Origin: an uncultured Lachnospiraceae bacterium
Lineage (GTDB): Bacteria; Bacillota; Clostridia; Lachnospirales; Lachnospiraceae
Length of the DNA stretch: 32,921 nt
Assembly: GCA_910579085.1 (NCBI GenBank)
Contig: CAJTRU010000039.1
Coordinates: 1,874 to 34,794 of the forward strand
Reading direction: 5' to 3'
The notes beneath the pieces are model-generated. The model saw only the letters and a program-made list of their open reading frames with translations. It was not told the origin of the DNA and ran no database searches. Within the stretch, counting starts at the first letter, position 1. Each line of letters begins with the position of its first letter. Of the stretch, positions 16,157 through 24,561 are shown piece after piece. A program made the position numbers and the translations under genes.

Positions 16157-16774
16157 ATGTTAGAATTAATTAAAACTGTATTTTCCAGTGATATTTCAAG
16201 ATACATATTTGTATCACTGGCAATTCTTGTAATATTTTGTGCACTGGCACAGAAAAAGAAAATTTCTGTAAAAAGTATTGCATTAATGGGGCTTATGATA
16301 TCACTTCATATAGTATTTGTAAGGTTTCTTGCAATACAGACATGGAATATAAAAATAAGCTTTGGTTTTCTGCCACTTGTAATTACAGCAATTTTACTTG
16401 GGCCTGTAGAGGCAGGTATAGTTGGGGCTGTAGCTGATTTTATTGGTGCAGTTATATTCCCTGTAGGGGCATATTTTCCAGGGATGACACTTACAGCACT
16501 GCTTACAGGCATTGTATGGGGGCTGTTCCTTTATAAGAAGTTTTCAATTCCAAGGGTAATATGTGCTGCTGCCATTAATAACTTTTTATTTAGTATGCTG
16601 CTTAACGGGTACTGGATATCAATATTGTATGGAAGCCCGTTTGCTGGCATATTACAGGTGAGAGTGCCACAGGCATTTTTTATGTTTATGGCACAGATAG
16701 TGGTAATACCAGTGCTACAGGAAGTCTTATTTAAGAGAATTAAATTAATATTTGACAATCCAGCAGTAAATTAG
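16157..16774 (+). CDS. folT: Folate ECF transporter S component
   Basis: About 205 residues, five to six membrane spans, the substrate-binding S subunit of an energy-coupling-factor transporter. Typical features are MGLMISLHIVFVRF near residue 45, SFGFLPLVITAILLGPVEAGIVGAVADFIGAVIFP and YFPGMTLTALLTG. It should bind folate in the membrane and work with a shared EcfA/A'/T module that is not in this window. I start at ATG 16157, which has AAAGGA 9 nt upstream; earlier in-frame starts fall inside the terminator hairpin. The THF riboswitch upstream strongly supports folate as substrate. A terminator follows. Confidence 0.92.
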   Translation: MLELIKTVFSSDISRYIFVSLAILVIFCALAQKKKISVKSIALMGLMISLHIVFVRFLAIQTWNIKISFGFLPLVITAILLGPVEAGIVGAVADFIGAVIFPVGAYFPGMTLTALLTGIVWGLFLYKKFSIPRVICAAAINNFLFSMLLNGYWISILYGSPFAGILQVRVPQAFFMFMAQIVVIPVLQEVLFKRIKLIFDNPAVN

Positions 16775-16793
16775 AAGATAATATAAGAAATAT

Positions 16794-16830
16794 AAAAAGA
16801 CTGGCAGTATCCCGGATGCCAGTCTTTTTT
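16794..16830 (+). terminator. Terminator between folT and the convergent kinase gene
   Basis: AAAGACTGGCA pairs with TGCCAGTCTTT around a short loop, with a run of T on the + strand and a run of A at the other end. It can therefore serve folT and also the histidine kinase gene from the other side. Confidence 0.85.
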
Positions 16831-16852
16831 ATTACCATAAAGGGAAAGTATT

Positions 16853-18277
16853 TTATAAATGTAATGCCTGGTCTGCTGCTGGAAGGGAAAAGATAAATTC
16901 TGTGCCAACACCCTCTGTACTTATTACATTTATATTTTCACCATGTGCTTCTATAATTTCTTTAGTAATTGAAAGCCCAAGCCCTGTTCCCTTTTTGTCT
17001 TTGCCGCGGGAAAGGTCTGTTTTATAGAACCTGTCCCATACTTTATTTATATTGTCTTTAGGTATGCCAATTCCGTGGTCTTTAACTGATACAAATGCCT
17101 TTGTATTACGTTTTGCAGTATGGATTTCAATAACTGAATTGTTGTGGCTGAATTTAACTGCATTATCGAGCAGGTTTTGTATAACCTGTTCAATCTTGCT
17201 TATATCTGCTTTTACCATAAGGCTTTTGGCATCAAATGTAAGTTCCAGGGAAACCTGTTTTTCTGTACATCTCTGTTCAAATGCAGCAGAGCAGCGTTTT
17301 ATTTCATAGTTTATGTCAAATGTTGAAATATCCATTGGCACTCCGCCATTTTCAAACTGTCCAAGTGTAAGCAGGCTGCTTGTAAGCTTTGCCAGCCTTT
17401 CAGTTTCAAAAAGTATAATATCAAGATATTTATTCTGTAGTTCCTGGGGGATAGTCCCGTCCAGAAGTGCCTGTGTATAGCCTTTAACTGAAGTAAGCGG
17501 TGAACGGAAGTCATGTGATACATTTGCAATAAACTTACGCTGGTAATTATCCATGTCAGACATTTTATCAGCCATATACCTTATTGCACCTGCAAGCTCT
17601 GCATGTTCATTGTCTGGTATCCTCGCCATAGGGTAGTCAAACTGTCCTATGGCATATTTCCTTGCTGCTTTTGTCATTATTTTTACGGGCATTGCAGTCT
17701 GTATATACAAGTAAAACATTATAAACATAAGTATAGTTACAAATATAATAAAACACAGTACAACTGCATCGGTATATTGTACTGCCTGGCTGTGCAGCGG
17801 TTTAAGTTCCTTTGTAATTATTATATAGTATAAGGTTTCCATTGATTCTGTCACAGGATAGATAACAGCAGTACATTTGCCAGGCAGAAGCCCGTTTATA
17901 TCTGTTTCATGTATTGTCTGGCCCGAAAGGAAGTGCTTGTCATAATTATTTATAAATTCCCCCTCGCAGTTATATAATTTATCAGAGTCAATGACAACCA
18001 TGCTGTCTGGCTTTGTAACAATAATACGTGAGTCTGTTATTTGCTGCATAGAAGAAAAATAGTGCCTTAATGCAATAAATGTACTTCCAGCCGTAAGATA
18101 CGGTGCTGAAAGGTAGTCTGTGGCAATCATGCTGGCTTCGTTATAAAGTGAAGTTTTTGCCTTAGTTAAAATTTTCTCATATACAAGTGAAACCCCATAG
18201 GTGTTTAAAATTACCAGGGATGATATTATAATAAATGCATATGACAGTAAAAATTTAGTCCTTAGTGAAAATTTCAT
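16853..18277 (-). CDS. Sensor histidine kinase
   Basis: 474 residues. Membrane spans lie at about 9-31 and 171-193, with a 140-residue extracellular sensor between them. A HAMP linker follows (about 194-246), then HisKA with the phospho-accepting His255 in FIANVSHDFRSPLTSVKGY, and a HATPase_c domain with an N-box (QVIQNLLDNAVKFS), DHGIGIP and a G2 box GTGLGLSI. It should autophosphorylate on an unknown envelope signal and pass phosphate to the regulator whose stop lies 2 bp ahead of its start; a CGGAG ribosome site lies in the end of that gene. The signal cannot be told from sequence. The layout is like PhoR/VicK-type kinases. Confidence 0.93.
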   Translation of the reverse strand: MKFSLRTKFLLSYAFIIISSLVILNTYGVSLVYEKILTKAKTSLYNEASMIATDYLSAPYLTAGSTFIALRHYFSSMQQITDSRIIVTKPDSMVVIDSDKLYNCEGEFINNYDKHFLSGQTIHETDINGLLPGKCTAVIYPVTESMETLYYIIITKELKPLHSQAVQYTDAVVLCFIIFVTILMFIMFYLYIQTAMPVKIMTKAARKYAIGQFDYPMARIPDNEHAELAGAIRYMADKMSDMDNYQRKFIANVSHDFRSPLTSVKGYTQALLDGTIPQELQNKYLDIILFETERLAKLTSSLLTLGQFENGGVPMDISTFDINYEIKRCSAAFEQRCTEKQVSLELTFDAKSLMVKADISKIEQVIQNLLDNAVKFSHNNSVIEIHTAKRNTKAFVSVKDHGIGIPKDNINKVWDRFYKTDLSRGKDKKGTGLGLSITKEIIEAHGENINVISTEGVGTEFIFSLPAADQALHL

Positions 18278-18279
18278 AT

Positions 18280-18996
18280 TTAACTCCGTTTTCCATGATA
18301 CTCAAACTTATATCCGATGCCCCATACTGTTTTAATATCCCAGTCAGGGTGGTTTTTGAATTTTTCACGCAGCCTTTTAATGTGTACATCAACTGTACGT
18401 GTATCACCAATATAGTCATAACTCCATATATGGTCTAAAAGCTGTTCCCTTGTAAACACCTGGTTAGGGTGTGATGCAAGAAAATAGAGCAGTTCAAGTT
18501 CCTTTGGAGGCATCTCTATCCTGCTGCCATTATACGTTACAGAATAATCAGTCTGGTTTATAACCAGGCCAGGGAAAGATACACATTCTTTAGGCAGGTT
18601 TTCATCTGCCTGCGCAGTTTTGTCTGGTGTAAAACGGCGCAATACTGCCTTTACCCTTGCAACCATTTCTTTTGAGTCAAAAGGTTTCATAATATAGTCG
18701 TCTGCACCAAGTTCAAGTCCCAGGACTTTATCAAATGTTTCACCCTTTGCAGAAAGGAGTATTACAGGAAGAGAGGAAGATTTCCTTATTTCCCTTAATA
18801 CCTCATAACCATCAATTCCAGGCAGCATTATATCAAGCAGCATAAGGTCAGGCATATATGATTTAACAGCCGAAAGCGCTGCTTCGCCGTCATTAGCAAT
18901 TTTTGTATCAAAACATTCCTTTGTAAGATAAAGAGACACTAATTCTGCTATATTTTCATCATCATCTACAATTAATATTTTCTGTTTTTCTAGCAT
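18280..18996 (-). CDS. OmpR-family response regulator
   Basis: 238 residues. The receiver domain (about 5-118) has the acidic pocket DDD at 11-13, the phospho-acceptor Asp55 in LMLLDIMLPGIDGYEVL and the conserved Lys in DDYIMKPF. A winged-helix DNA-binding domain (about 140-234) follows, with FTREQLLDHIWSYDYIGDTRTVDVHIKRLREKF split across its recognition helix. It partners the kinase directly downstream. It starts 23 bp after mutS2 with CTGGAGAA as ribosome site, so all three genes probably share one transcript. Targets unknown. Confidence 0.93.
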   Translation of the reverse strand: MLEKQKILIVDDDENIAELVSLYLTKECFDTKIANDGEAALSAVKSYMPDLMLLDIMLPGIDGYEVLREIRKSSSLPVILLSAKGETFDKVLGLELGADDYIMKPFDSKEMVARVKAVLRRFTPDKTAQADENLPKECVSFPGLVINQTDYSVTYNGSRIEMPPKELELLYFLASHPNQVFTREQLLDHIWSYDYIGDTRTVDVHIKRLREKFKNHPDWDIKTVWGIGYKFEYHGKRS

Positions 18997-19019
18997 TGGT
19001 TTTCTCCAGTCTGAAATAT

Positions 19020-21404
19020 TTATTTGAATTCTGCTATAGTTACACCCATATCACCTTCGCCAAATTCACCAAGGCGGAAAGACTTAACATATTTTGTGCG
19101 TTTAAGATGGCTGTGTACAGCATTGCGCAAAGCACCTGTGCCACGTCCGTGTATAATAGTGACCTGTGTCATGTGTGCAAGGTAGGCGTCATCAAGATAT
19201 TTGCCAAGTACAGGCATTGCTTCATCAACCGTCATGCCTATAAGGTTTACTTCCTGGTGTATGGAATAAGCCTTATCCATCCTGATACTGCCGCTTCCTG
19301 GTTTTTTCCTGTTGTTTTTGTTTTCTGGCTTTGCCTGCTTTACAATTTCAATATCCCTAAGGTTTACCTTTGTTCTTAAAAGCCCTGCCTGTACAAATAA
19401 ATCACCTTTATCATTTGGAAGGGTGCTTACTGTACCCATTGAATTAAGTGATAAAATCCTGACATCTGAGCCTATCATAAGGTCAGATGCCTTAACAGTC
19501 TTTGCTTTGGCCTGGGTTTTCTGTACAGCAGCTTTAGCCTGGCTTTTATCAAGTTTATTTCTTAAATCTGCCCTTTGTGCTTCCATTTCACGGATATGTT
19601 TGTCGCTCTGTGCCCATTTTGTATATTTCCGTATAGTTTCATCGGCATATTCCTTCGCTTCATTAAGTACTCTTGCCGCTTCTTCATTTGCATTCTGGAG
19701 TATGCGCTCCTTAGAGCTTTCAAGTTTTTCTGTCTTTTCACGGAGTTCTTTCTTCAGCGCAGATATTTCCTTTCTGCTTTCAGATGCCTGGGTGCGCTCT
19801 TTTTCAAGCTCAAGCCTTGTCTGTTCAAGGCTGCTTATAACGTCTTCAAACTGCTTTGCATCTGAAGATACATGGACTTTGGCATCTTCTATTATATCAC
19901 TGGAAAGCCCAAGCCTTCCAGATATCGCAAATGCGTTACTTTTGCCAGGGACACCAATTAAGAGACGGTATGTTGGGCGCAGTGTTGCCACATCAAATTC
20001 GCAACATGCATTTTCTACGCCAGGTGTCTGCAAGGCATAGAGTTTTAATTCACTGTAATGGGTAGTTGCCATAACTATTGAACCACGTTTGTGCAGGTTG
20101 CTTAAAATTGCAGTTGCAAGTGCAGCACCCTCTACAGGGTCAGTACCAGCACCAAGTTCGTCAAAAAGCACAAGGCTTTCCTCATCAGCTTCTTTAAGGA
20201 TTGAAACAGTATTTACCATATGTGATGAAAATGTACTAAGGCTTTGTTCAATACTTTGTTCATCACCAATATCTGCAAATACTTCTTTAAATATCCTAAG
20301 ACATGAACCATCAAATGCAGGAATATGCAGGCCTGCCTGTCCCATAAGAGTAAAAAGCCCTATGGTTTTGAGTGAAACAGTTTTACCACCAGTATTAGGG
20401 CCAGTTACAACCAGAAGTGAAAAATCTTTGCCAACATTCAGGTCTATAGGTACTACCTTTTTACTATCTATAAGCGGATGGCGGCCTTTTTTAATCTCAA
20501 TATAGTTTTCCTCTGGGAATTTTGGCTCAGTTGCACGCATTTTTTTGGAAAGCATTGCTCTGGCAAATATAAAGTCCAGTTCTGAAAGCACATTAAAATC
20601 CTGGCTTATAAAGAATTCCTGTTCTGCTGCCAGGTTACTTAAATCTGCAAGTATTTTTTCAATTTCCTGCTGTTCTTTTATTTCAAGCTCACGTATTTCA
20701 TTATTCAGCTTAACAATAGATGCTGGCTCTATAAAGAGGGTAGAACCAGTAGAAGACTGGTCATGCAGCATCCCGCTGAAAGAAGAACGGTATTCTGACT
20801 TTACTGGAAGGCAGTACCTGCCATTGCGCATAGTTATAATTGCATCCTGTAACATGCCGCGGCTGCTGCCGTTTAAAATGCTGCCAAGCTGTTCATGGAT
20901 TTTATCACCTGATGCTTTAAGCTTGCGCCTGGTCTGTGAAAGTCCAGGGCTTGCATCGTCTGCGATTTCATCTTCTGCCAGTATGCACCGCCTTATTTCC
21001 TGCATAAGCGGGAAGAGGGGTTCAATAAGCTGGTATCTTTCATTTAAAGAGTCGCCAGTCTCATCGCTTTCGCCAAGGCTCTGGCGGAAGAAATTCTTAA
21101 TACGTCCCGCTGTATTTAAGAGGGCAGAAACTGCAAGAAGTTCACCAGCCCCAAGAATTGAGCCTGTTTTAAGGCGCACAAGGCTCTGGCGTATATCAGA
21201 AATGCCGCTGAAAGATATTTCGCCCTGGGTAAGTATATGTGTGAGCGCATCAGAAGTTTCACGCTGCGCTGCCAGCACCCATTCCCTGTCACTGTGTGGA
21301 AGCAGGCTGCGGCAGAACTCTTTGCCAGCAGGGGAAAAGGCAAGGTCTTCAAGTTGTTTTATAATTTTATCATACTCTAAAGTATGCAAAGCTTTATCAT
21401 TCAT
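19020..21404 (-). CDS. mutS2: Endonuclease MutS2 / ribosome-collision factor
   Basis: 794 residues. The MutS core (lever/clamp helices, about 1-320) leads to the ABC ATPase with Walker A VVTGPNTGGKT (about 333-343) and Walker B VLFDELGAGTDPVEGAAL. A long charged coiled coil (about 510-630), a KOW-like segment and a C-terminal Smr nuclease domain with TIIHGRGTGALR follow. MutS2 has been linked to suppression of recombination. In Bacillus it splits collided ribosomes (RqcU), a role for which the Smr and KOW parts matter. I start at ATG 21404 because GGAGA lies 11 nt upstream; an ATG six codons earlier overlaps that site. Full length. Placement ahead of a two-component system is a loose operon. 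Confidence 0.94.
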   Translation of the reverse strand: MNDKALHTLEYDKIIKQLEDLAFSPAGKEFCRSLLPHSDREWVLAAQRETSDALTHILTQGEISFSGISDIRQSLVRLKTGSILGAGELLAVSALLNTAGRIKNFFRQSLGESDETGDSLNERYQLIEPLFPLMQEIRRCILAEDEIADDASPGLSQTRRKLKASGDKIHEQLGSILNGSSRGMLQDAIITMRNGRYCLPVKSEYRSSFSGMLHDQSSTGSTLFIEPASIVKLNNEIRELEIKEQQEIEKILADLSNLAAEQEFFISQDFNVLSELDFIFARAMLSKKMRATEPKFPEENYIEIKKGRHPLIDSKKVVPIDLNVGKDFSLLVVTGPNTGGKTVSLKTIGLFTLMGQAGLHIPAFDGSCLRIFKEVFADIGDEQSIEQSLSTFSSHMVNTVSILKEADEESLVLFDELGAGTDPVEGAALATAILSNLHKRGSIVMATTHYSELKLYALQTPGVENACCEFDVATLRPTYRLLIGVPGKSNAFAISGRLGLSSDIIEDAKVHVSSDAKQFEDVISSLEQTRLELEKERTQASESRKEISALKKELREKTEKLESSKERILQNANEEAARVLNEAKEYADETIRKYTKWAQSDKHIREMEAQRADLRNKLDKSQAKAAVQKTQAKAKTVKASDLMIGSDVRILSLNSMGTVSTLPNDKGDLFVQAGLLRTKVNLRDIEIVKQAKPENKNNRKKPGSGSIRMDKAYSIHQEVNLIGMTVDEAMPVLGKYLDDAYLAHMTQVTIIHGRGTGALRNAVHSHLKRTKYVKSFRLGEFGEGDMGVTIAEFK

Positions 21405-21521
21405 AAATACTAATATCTCCATTCTATATTGCGTTTAATTTAATTTGTAGCAAACTAGTTCCTGTTTTAAGGAAATAACAGGCTGGAATAATTGCAAAGC
21501 AGTGTGGTAAGCACTGGTTAT

Positions 21522-21551
21522 ATAATACACTAGAACATCCAGTATTATCAA
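21522..21551 (-). promoter_or_regulatory. Putative promoter of mutS2
   Basis: On the - strand a -35 TTGATA (21551-21546) and a -10 TATTAT (21527-21522) are 18 bp apart, giving a leader of about 110 nt before the ATG at 21404. Confidence 0.4.
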
Positions 21552-21614
21552 TAGGAATATAGGATAATTTCACGTCCGTTTCATAAATTCCTGTACAATA
21601 AACTGTATACAGGA

Positions 21615-22255
21615 TAATTTGCAGTTATCCTGTTTTTGTGGATTAACGGACACAGGGTTTTCCAGTGTCCAGCTGGTATTCTTACATTCCAGTGCACGCT
21701 TCCGCTACATCAGCCCACGCAGCGGCACATAAAGCCCATATGCCACAAAAAAAGGCATTTTTGCAGCATATGGGCTTAAATGCCGGCGGTGCTGAAGTGC
21801 ACCTGTCATGTAAGAATATCCAGCCTGGACATGTAAAACCTGCTGTATGCTGGCAAAATTCCAGAAAAATACTTGTTAACTGGAAATTATGTTGTGGGGA
21901 AGATAGTCCAGGCAAACGGAAACCTGGTGGTATATTTTCTGTATTAGCAGATATACAACAGTTACTATTACACTGTCTGGCAAGTGGCTGGCGGAATAAT
22001 CCCCGCCACCCCATTTCCAGTTATCTGTTTATTTTGTGTTTTAATGTAAATTTTTGATGACAGGTTTCTGTTGCCAGATGCCATGAATTATTCCGTAAAA
22101 GGGGTACTTTGGCATCGCCGGCGTTTAAATCCCGTACTTTGGGATTTTATGCGCCGCTGCGTATGCCACCGTAGCGGAAGCGTACCCCTGTACGGAATAT
22201 TCTGGCCTGGCAACAGAAACCGTCCGTTTACCATACACAGGATAACTGCAAATTA
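21615..22255. repeat. Structured non-coding repeat element, copy 1 (palindromic, 641 bp)
   Basis: A gene-free block bounded by a perfect 19-bp inverted repeat (21615-21633 and 22237-22255), with a further inner pair AACGGAC/GTCCGTT (21645-21651, 22222-22228). Inside are two long imperfect hairpins. The first, 21665-21833, includes 11-bp (21677-21687 with 21808-21818) and 12-bp (21732-21743 with 21766-21777) perfect stems. The second, 22064-22220, is closed by a perfect 14-bp stem. About 230 bp of less structured sequence lies between them. Part 21786 to about 22135 recurs in inverted orientation near 31.68-32.05 kb. Short frames in it are not conserved as proteins. It could be a MITE-like element or a large structured RNA; no target duplication is evident. 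Confidence 0.8.
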
Positions 22256-22277
22256 CAACGCATAAAAACTATAAAAC

Positions 22278-22610
22278 CTACCTTTTGCGGTATTTTTTCA
22301 TAATCACTAGTTCATATACCAGCATTGTTGTTATAATAAGAACTATACATCCAGCTATTGATAAAAACAGCAGTGGTGAATTTTGTCCTGCCAGCATAGG
22401 CAGTCCCAGTATTGCAAAAACCACACCAAAGCAGCAGAATAATTTTCCTACTGCTTTGTTATATTTCTTAGTATCAGTAACTTCACACATTTTTACATTT
22501 GCCCAGAAACCTGCTGGTTCACTGGCACGGAAGCATGAAATCCCAATTACTAAAAATATGCCACTGCAAATACACCATATAACAAATCCTATTATACCTC
22601 CTGCATCCAT
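22278..22610 (-). CDS. Small integral membrane protein of unknown function
   Basis: 110 residues with three predicted membrane spans: about 4-26 (GIIGFVIWCICSGIFLVIGISCF), 55-72 (LFCCFGVVFAILGLPML) and 80-101. Between spans 1 and 2 is a polar loop, FWANVKMCEVTDTKKYNKAVGKL, with a K-Y-N-x-x-x-G-K-L pattern that I associate with a common but uncharacterised Lachnospiraceae family. AAGGAGGG precedes the ATG. It follows the GNAT gene by 33 bp and is probably its operon partner. Its 3' end abuts the repeat element copy 1. No function can be assigned. Confidence 0.7.
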   Translation of the reverse strand: MDAGGIIGFVIWCICSGIFLVIGISCFRASEPAGFWANVKMCEVTDTKKYNKAVGKLFCCFGVVFAILGLPMLAGQNSPLLFLSIAGCIVLIITTMLVYELVIMKKYRKR

Positions 22611-22643
22611 AATAATCCCTCCTTATTATATAATTTAACCATT

Positions 22644-23174
22644 TTATAATATACACTCCATCTGGCAGTCATAAGGCTCTTTTTCTACATGCTCTTTATT
22701 ATATACTTGTGCTTCCACACACCCAAGGGCTTTATAAAATGCCTGGCTTTCAACAGCAGAATGTGCAGAAATATATAATTTTAATGCCCCTTTCTTCTTT
22801 GCCCATTCACTGGCAGCATTAAAGAGTGTTTTTCCAATTCCCTTTCCACGCATATCCTCTGACACATGTATACTTGATAAATCAAGATATTTTTGTACAC
22901 CGCCAGATAAACCAGGTTCTACAGACACAAAGCCCTTCAGGACACCATTATGGAAAGCAGCATAGACAAATCCGCCTGTAGCAGACGTATTCTTTAAGCA
23001 GCTAACCAGAACTTCATAATCCTTTTGTGTCCAGTCATCAATAAAAGGGGCATCTTTAATTATCCATTCTCCATTTATCTTTCTCCAGCATTTTGTAACT
23101 TCCTGGTGTCTTATAAATCCATTAAATAATTCCTGGCAAATTTCATCTTTGCTTAATCTCCTGTACTCTGTCAT
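22644..23174 (-). CDS. GNAT-family N-acetyltransferase
   Basis: 176 residues. The acetyl-CoA-binding motif A is SSIHVSEDMRGKGIGKTLFNAASEWAKKKGA, with the R-G-K-G-I-G loop; the following strand LKLYISAHSAVESQAFYKALGCV gives the typical A-x-x-F-Y-x-x-x-G ending. The N-terminal 70 residues carry the substrate side (VTKCWRKINGEW, DAPFIDDWTQKDY). The substrate is unknown. An AAGGGGAAAG ribosome site precedes the ATG, and a promoter sits about 110-140 bp upstream. It probably forms a two-gene operon with the small membrane protein. Confidence 0.88.
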   Translation of the reverse strand: MTEYRRLSKDEICQELFNGFIRHQEVTKCWRKINGEWIIKDAPFIDDWTQKDYEVLVSCLKNTSATGGFVYAAFHNGVLKGFVSVEPGLSGGVQKYLDLSSIHVSEDMRGKGIGKTLFNAASEWAKKKGALKLYISAHSAVESQAFYKALGCVEAQVYNKEHVEKEPYDCQMECIL

Positions 23175-23284
23175 TTGCTTTCCCCTTTTTTAACTTCAAA
23201 TTTGTATTAAGTCCAGAATTGGTATTATCAATTTTAATATAGTTTGCAAACCATGCCTGATTGCCATTAATGTTCTTTGCACTT

Positions 23285-23313
23285 ATTATATCTGATTATA
23301 CCAGGATTATCAA
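23285..23313 (-). promoter_or_regulatory. Promoter of the GNAT operon
   Basis: On the - strand a -35 TTGATA (23313-23308) and a consensus -10 TATAAT (23290-23285) are 17 bp apart. The start near 23278 gives a leader of about 100 nt. Confidence 0.65.
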
Positions 23314-23394
23314 CCATACTTTTATATAATTAAATATTTACAAAGGAATATAGAAAAATATAACGCACTTTTAATAATTGTATCTATATAACAC

Positions 23395-23422
23395 AAGAGA
23401 GCTGGCATATACCAGCTCTCTT
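23395..23422 (-). terminator. Strong hairpin after the Abi gene (terminator or RNA element)
   Basis: AAGAGAGCTGG and CCAGCTCTCTT pair perfectly over 11 bp with a six-base loop. On the - strand it is followed by TTGTGTTATATAG (counting the last two stem bases), a poor U-tract, so termination is uncertain. It lies 70 nt past the Abi stop. Confidence 0.5.
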
Positions 23423-23494
23423 AAGTATGCATCCGCAAACACATACCCCAATTAATATCTATACTATACAACATTTATTCTAAAAATGCAAGTT

Positions 23495-24475
23495 TTATAA
23501 AAAATTTTTCAAAATATTCATCCTTGCTGCAAGGTCTGGATGAATAACGGTTGCTGCAACATTTGAATTAACAGCATCTTTATACTTCTTTGTTATTTTT
23601 TCAAACTCACTTATAAATTCTTTGTTTTCTATATCTGGTACTTTAAGTAATTTCATATAATAACACATAAGTATTATATAATCCCCTATTGTTTTAAAAT
23701 TTATATAAGGCAGACCAATATCAATCTGTAAACATTTTTTCATAGCGCCATCAGGGTCAATATTACGGAACCTTGTATCAAAAACAACTGCATTATGTGC
23801 AACTGCATTTCTCAAATCCTTTAATGTATATATGTATTTATATATTAATTCCCTGTTAGTATCACACGAAACATTAATCCCCAGCCTCCTTGAAATATAA
23901 TCCCTTACATCATATTTAAGACATGATAACAAATATCCAAATTCTCCCATCGTCATAATTTCAAATAGTGCCCAGACAGGAACATCTGAATATCCTACAT
24001 TATTATAAAAACGGGTTATCTTAGTATTATTCTTTTTATATGCATATACAAGGCTAGACTGTATAGTATTCTGCAAATTAAGTTTACATTGTTGCATCTT
24101 CTTTTTTTGTTCTGTTGTAGCTGATACTGGTGCATTATTATAACTACTAACGGCTTTATCATACATATCCTGGATAGATTCTGAATTGGCATTTATTAAT
24201 ATACTTTCTAATGCAATATTTTTGACTGCTGTTTCAATATACATCATCTTTCCATAAATTAGTGATTTCAAATCAGAGTCATATTGAATTGTAGCATAAA
24301 TCTCATTATATGAAACAAATGGCAGACGCCTCTGTGCATTTCTAAAGAAACGGTATCCTTTATAACCATGGAAATATCCTGTATTTATAAGTTGTTGTTT
24401 CTGCGTGCTGCCCTCTATATCAATGCCACTGTCACGTAAATGCTGCATCAAATCATCTGTTGTTTTATAACCCAT
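23495..24475 (-). CDS. Abi-family (Abi_2, AbiD/F-like) HEPN protein
   Basis: 326 residues of the abortive-infection Abi_2 family. The N-terminus reads KTTDDLMQHLRDSGIDI and then NTGYFHGYKGYRF, matching the family's 'L..RG..i......l..igYyrl..Y...f' pattern. VPVWALFEIMTMGEFGYLL (about 165-183) is the second signature. The HEPN motif R-x4-H is LRNAVAH with Arg222 and His227, the RNase active site of HEPN toxins and the likely relative of Cas13 catalytic sites. It should act in the cytoplasm, cutting RNA on phage infection to stop growth. AGGGGAC lies before the ATG, and the gene has its own promoter. It stands alone; no protein antitoxin is adjacent. Loss of motif not seen. Confidence 0.85.
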   Translation of the reverse strand: MGYKTTDDLMQHLRDSGIDIEGSTQKQQLINTGYFHGYKGYRFFRNAQRRLPFVSYNEIYATIQYDSDLKSLIYGKMMYIETAVKNIALESILINANSESIQDMYDKAVSSYNNAPVSATTEQKKKMQQCKLNLQNTIQSSLVYAYKKNNTKITRFYNNVGYSDVPVWALFEIMTMGEFGYLLSCLKYDVRDYISRRLGINVSCDTNRELIYKYIYTLKDLRNAVAHNAVVFDTRFRNIDPDGAMKKCLQIDIGLPYINFKTIGDYIILMCYYMKLLKVPDIENKEFISEFEKITKKYKDAVNSNVAATVIHPDLAARMNILKNFL

Positions 24476-24505
24476 AAATAGTCCCCTGTCATTTTTTATT
24501 ATATA

Positions 24506-24534
24506 ATTATAATTTATTCTCTAAAAAAAGACAA
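24506..24534 (-). promoter_or_regulatory. Promoter of the Abi gene
   Basis: On the - strand a -35 TTGTCT (24534-24529) and a perfect -10 TATAAT (24511-24506) are 17 bp apart. The predicted start near 24499 leaves a leader of about 24 nt. Confidence 0.6.
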
Positions 24535-24561
24535 GTTATATATAAACTATTTTGTGAAAGA

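Larger units (their letters stand above)
23175..23494. other. 320-bp gene-free stretch between the GNAT and Abi genes
   Basis: No coding region is visible. It contains the GNAT promoter at 23285-23313, a perfect 11-bp hairpin at 23395-23422, and otherwise AT-rich sequence. Being next to a HEPN-type Abi gene, it is a place to look for a small RNA. Confidence 0.5.

Noticed and set aside
20545..21438. 297-residue open frame on the + strand opposite mutS2
   Set aside because: It lies wholly antisense to a clear MutS2 gene, has Ser/Leu/Arg-rich composition typical of shadow frames, and no ribosome site.
21615..22255. Group II intron or insertion sequence with transposase
   Set aside because: No reverse transcriptase or transposase is encoded, and no domain V-like hairpin was seen. 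The unit is non-coding.
22071..22265. Possible 64-residue protein in repeat copy 1 (PDAMNYSVKG), with a similar string in copy 2
   Set aside because: The similarity covers only the shared DNA core; the frames diverge on both sides, have no ribosome sites and lie within hairpin arms. It is a by-product of the repeat.
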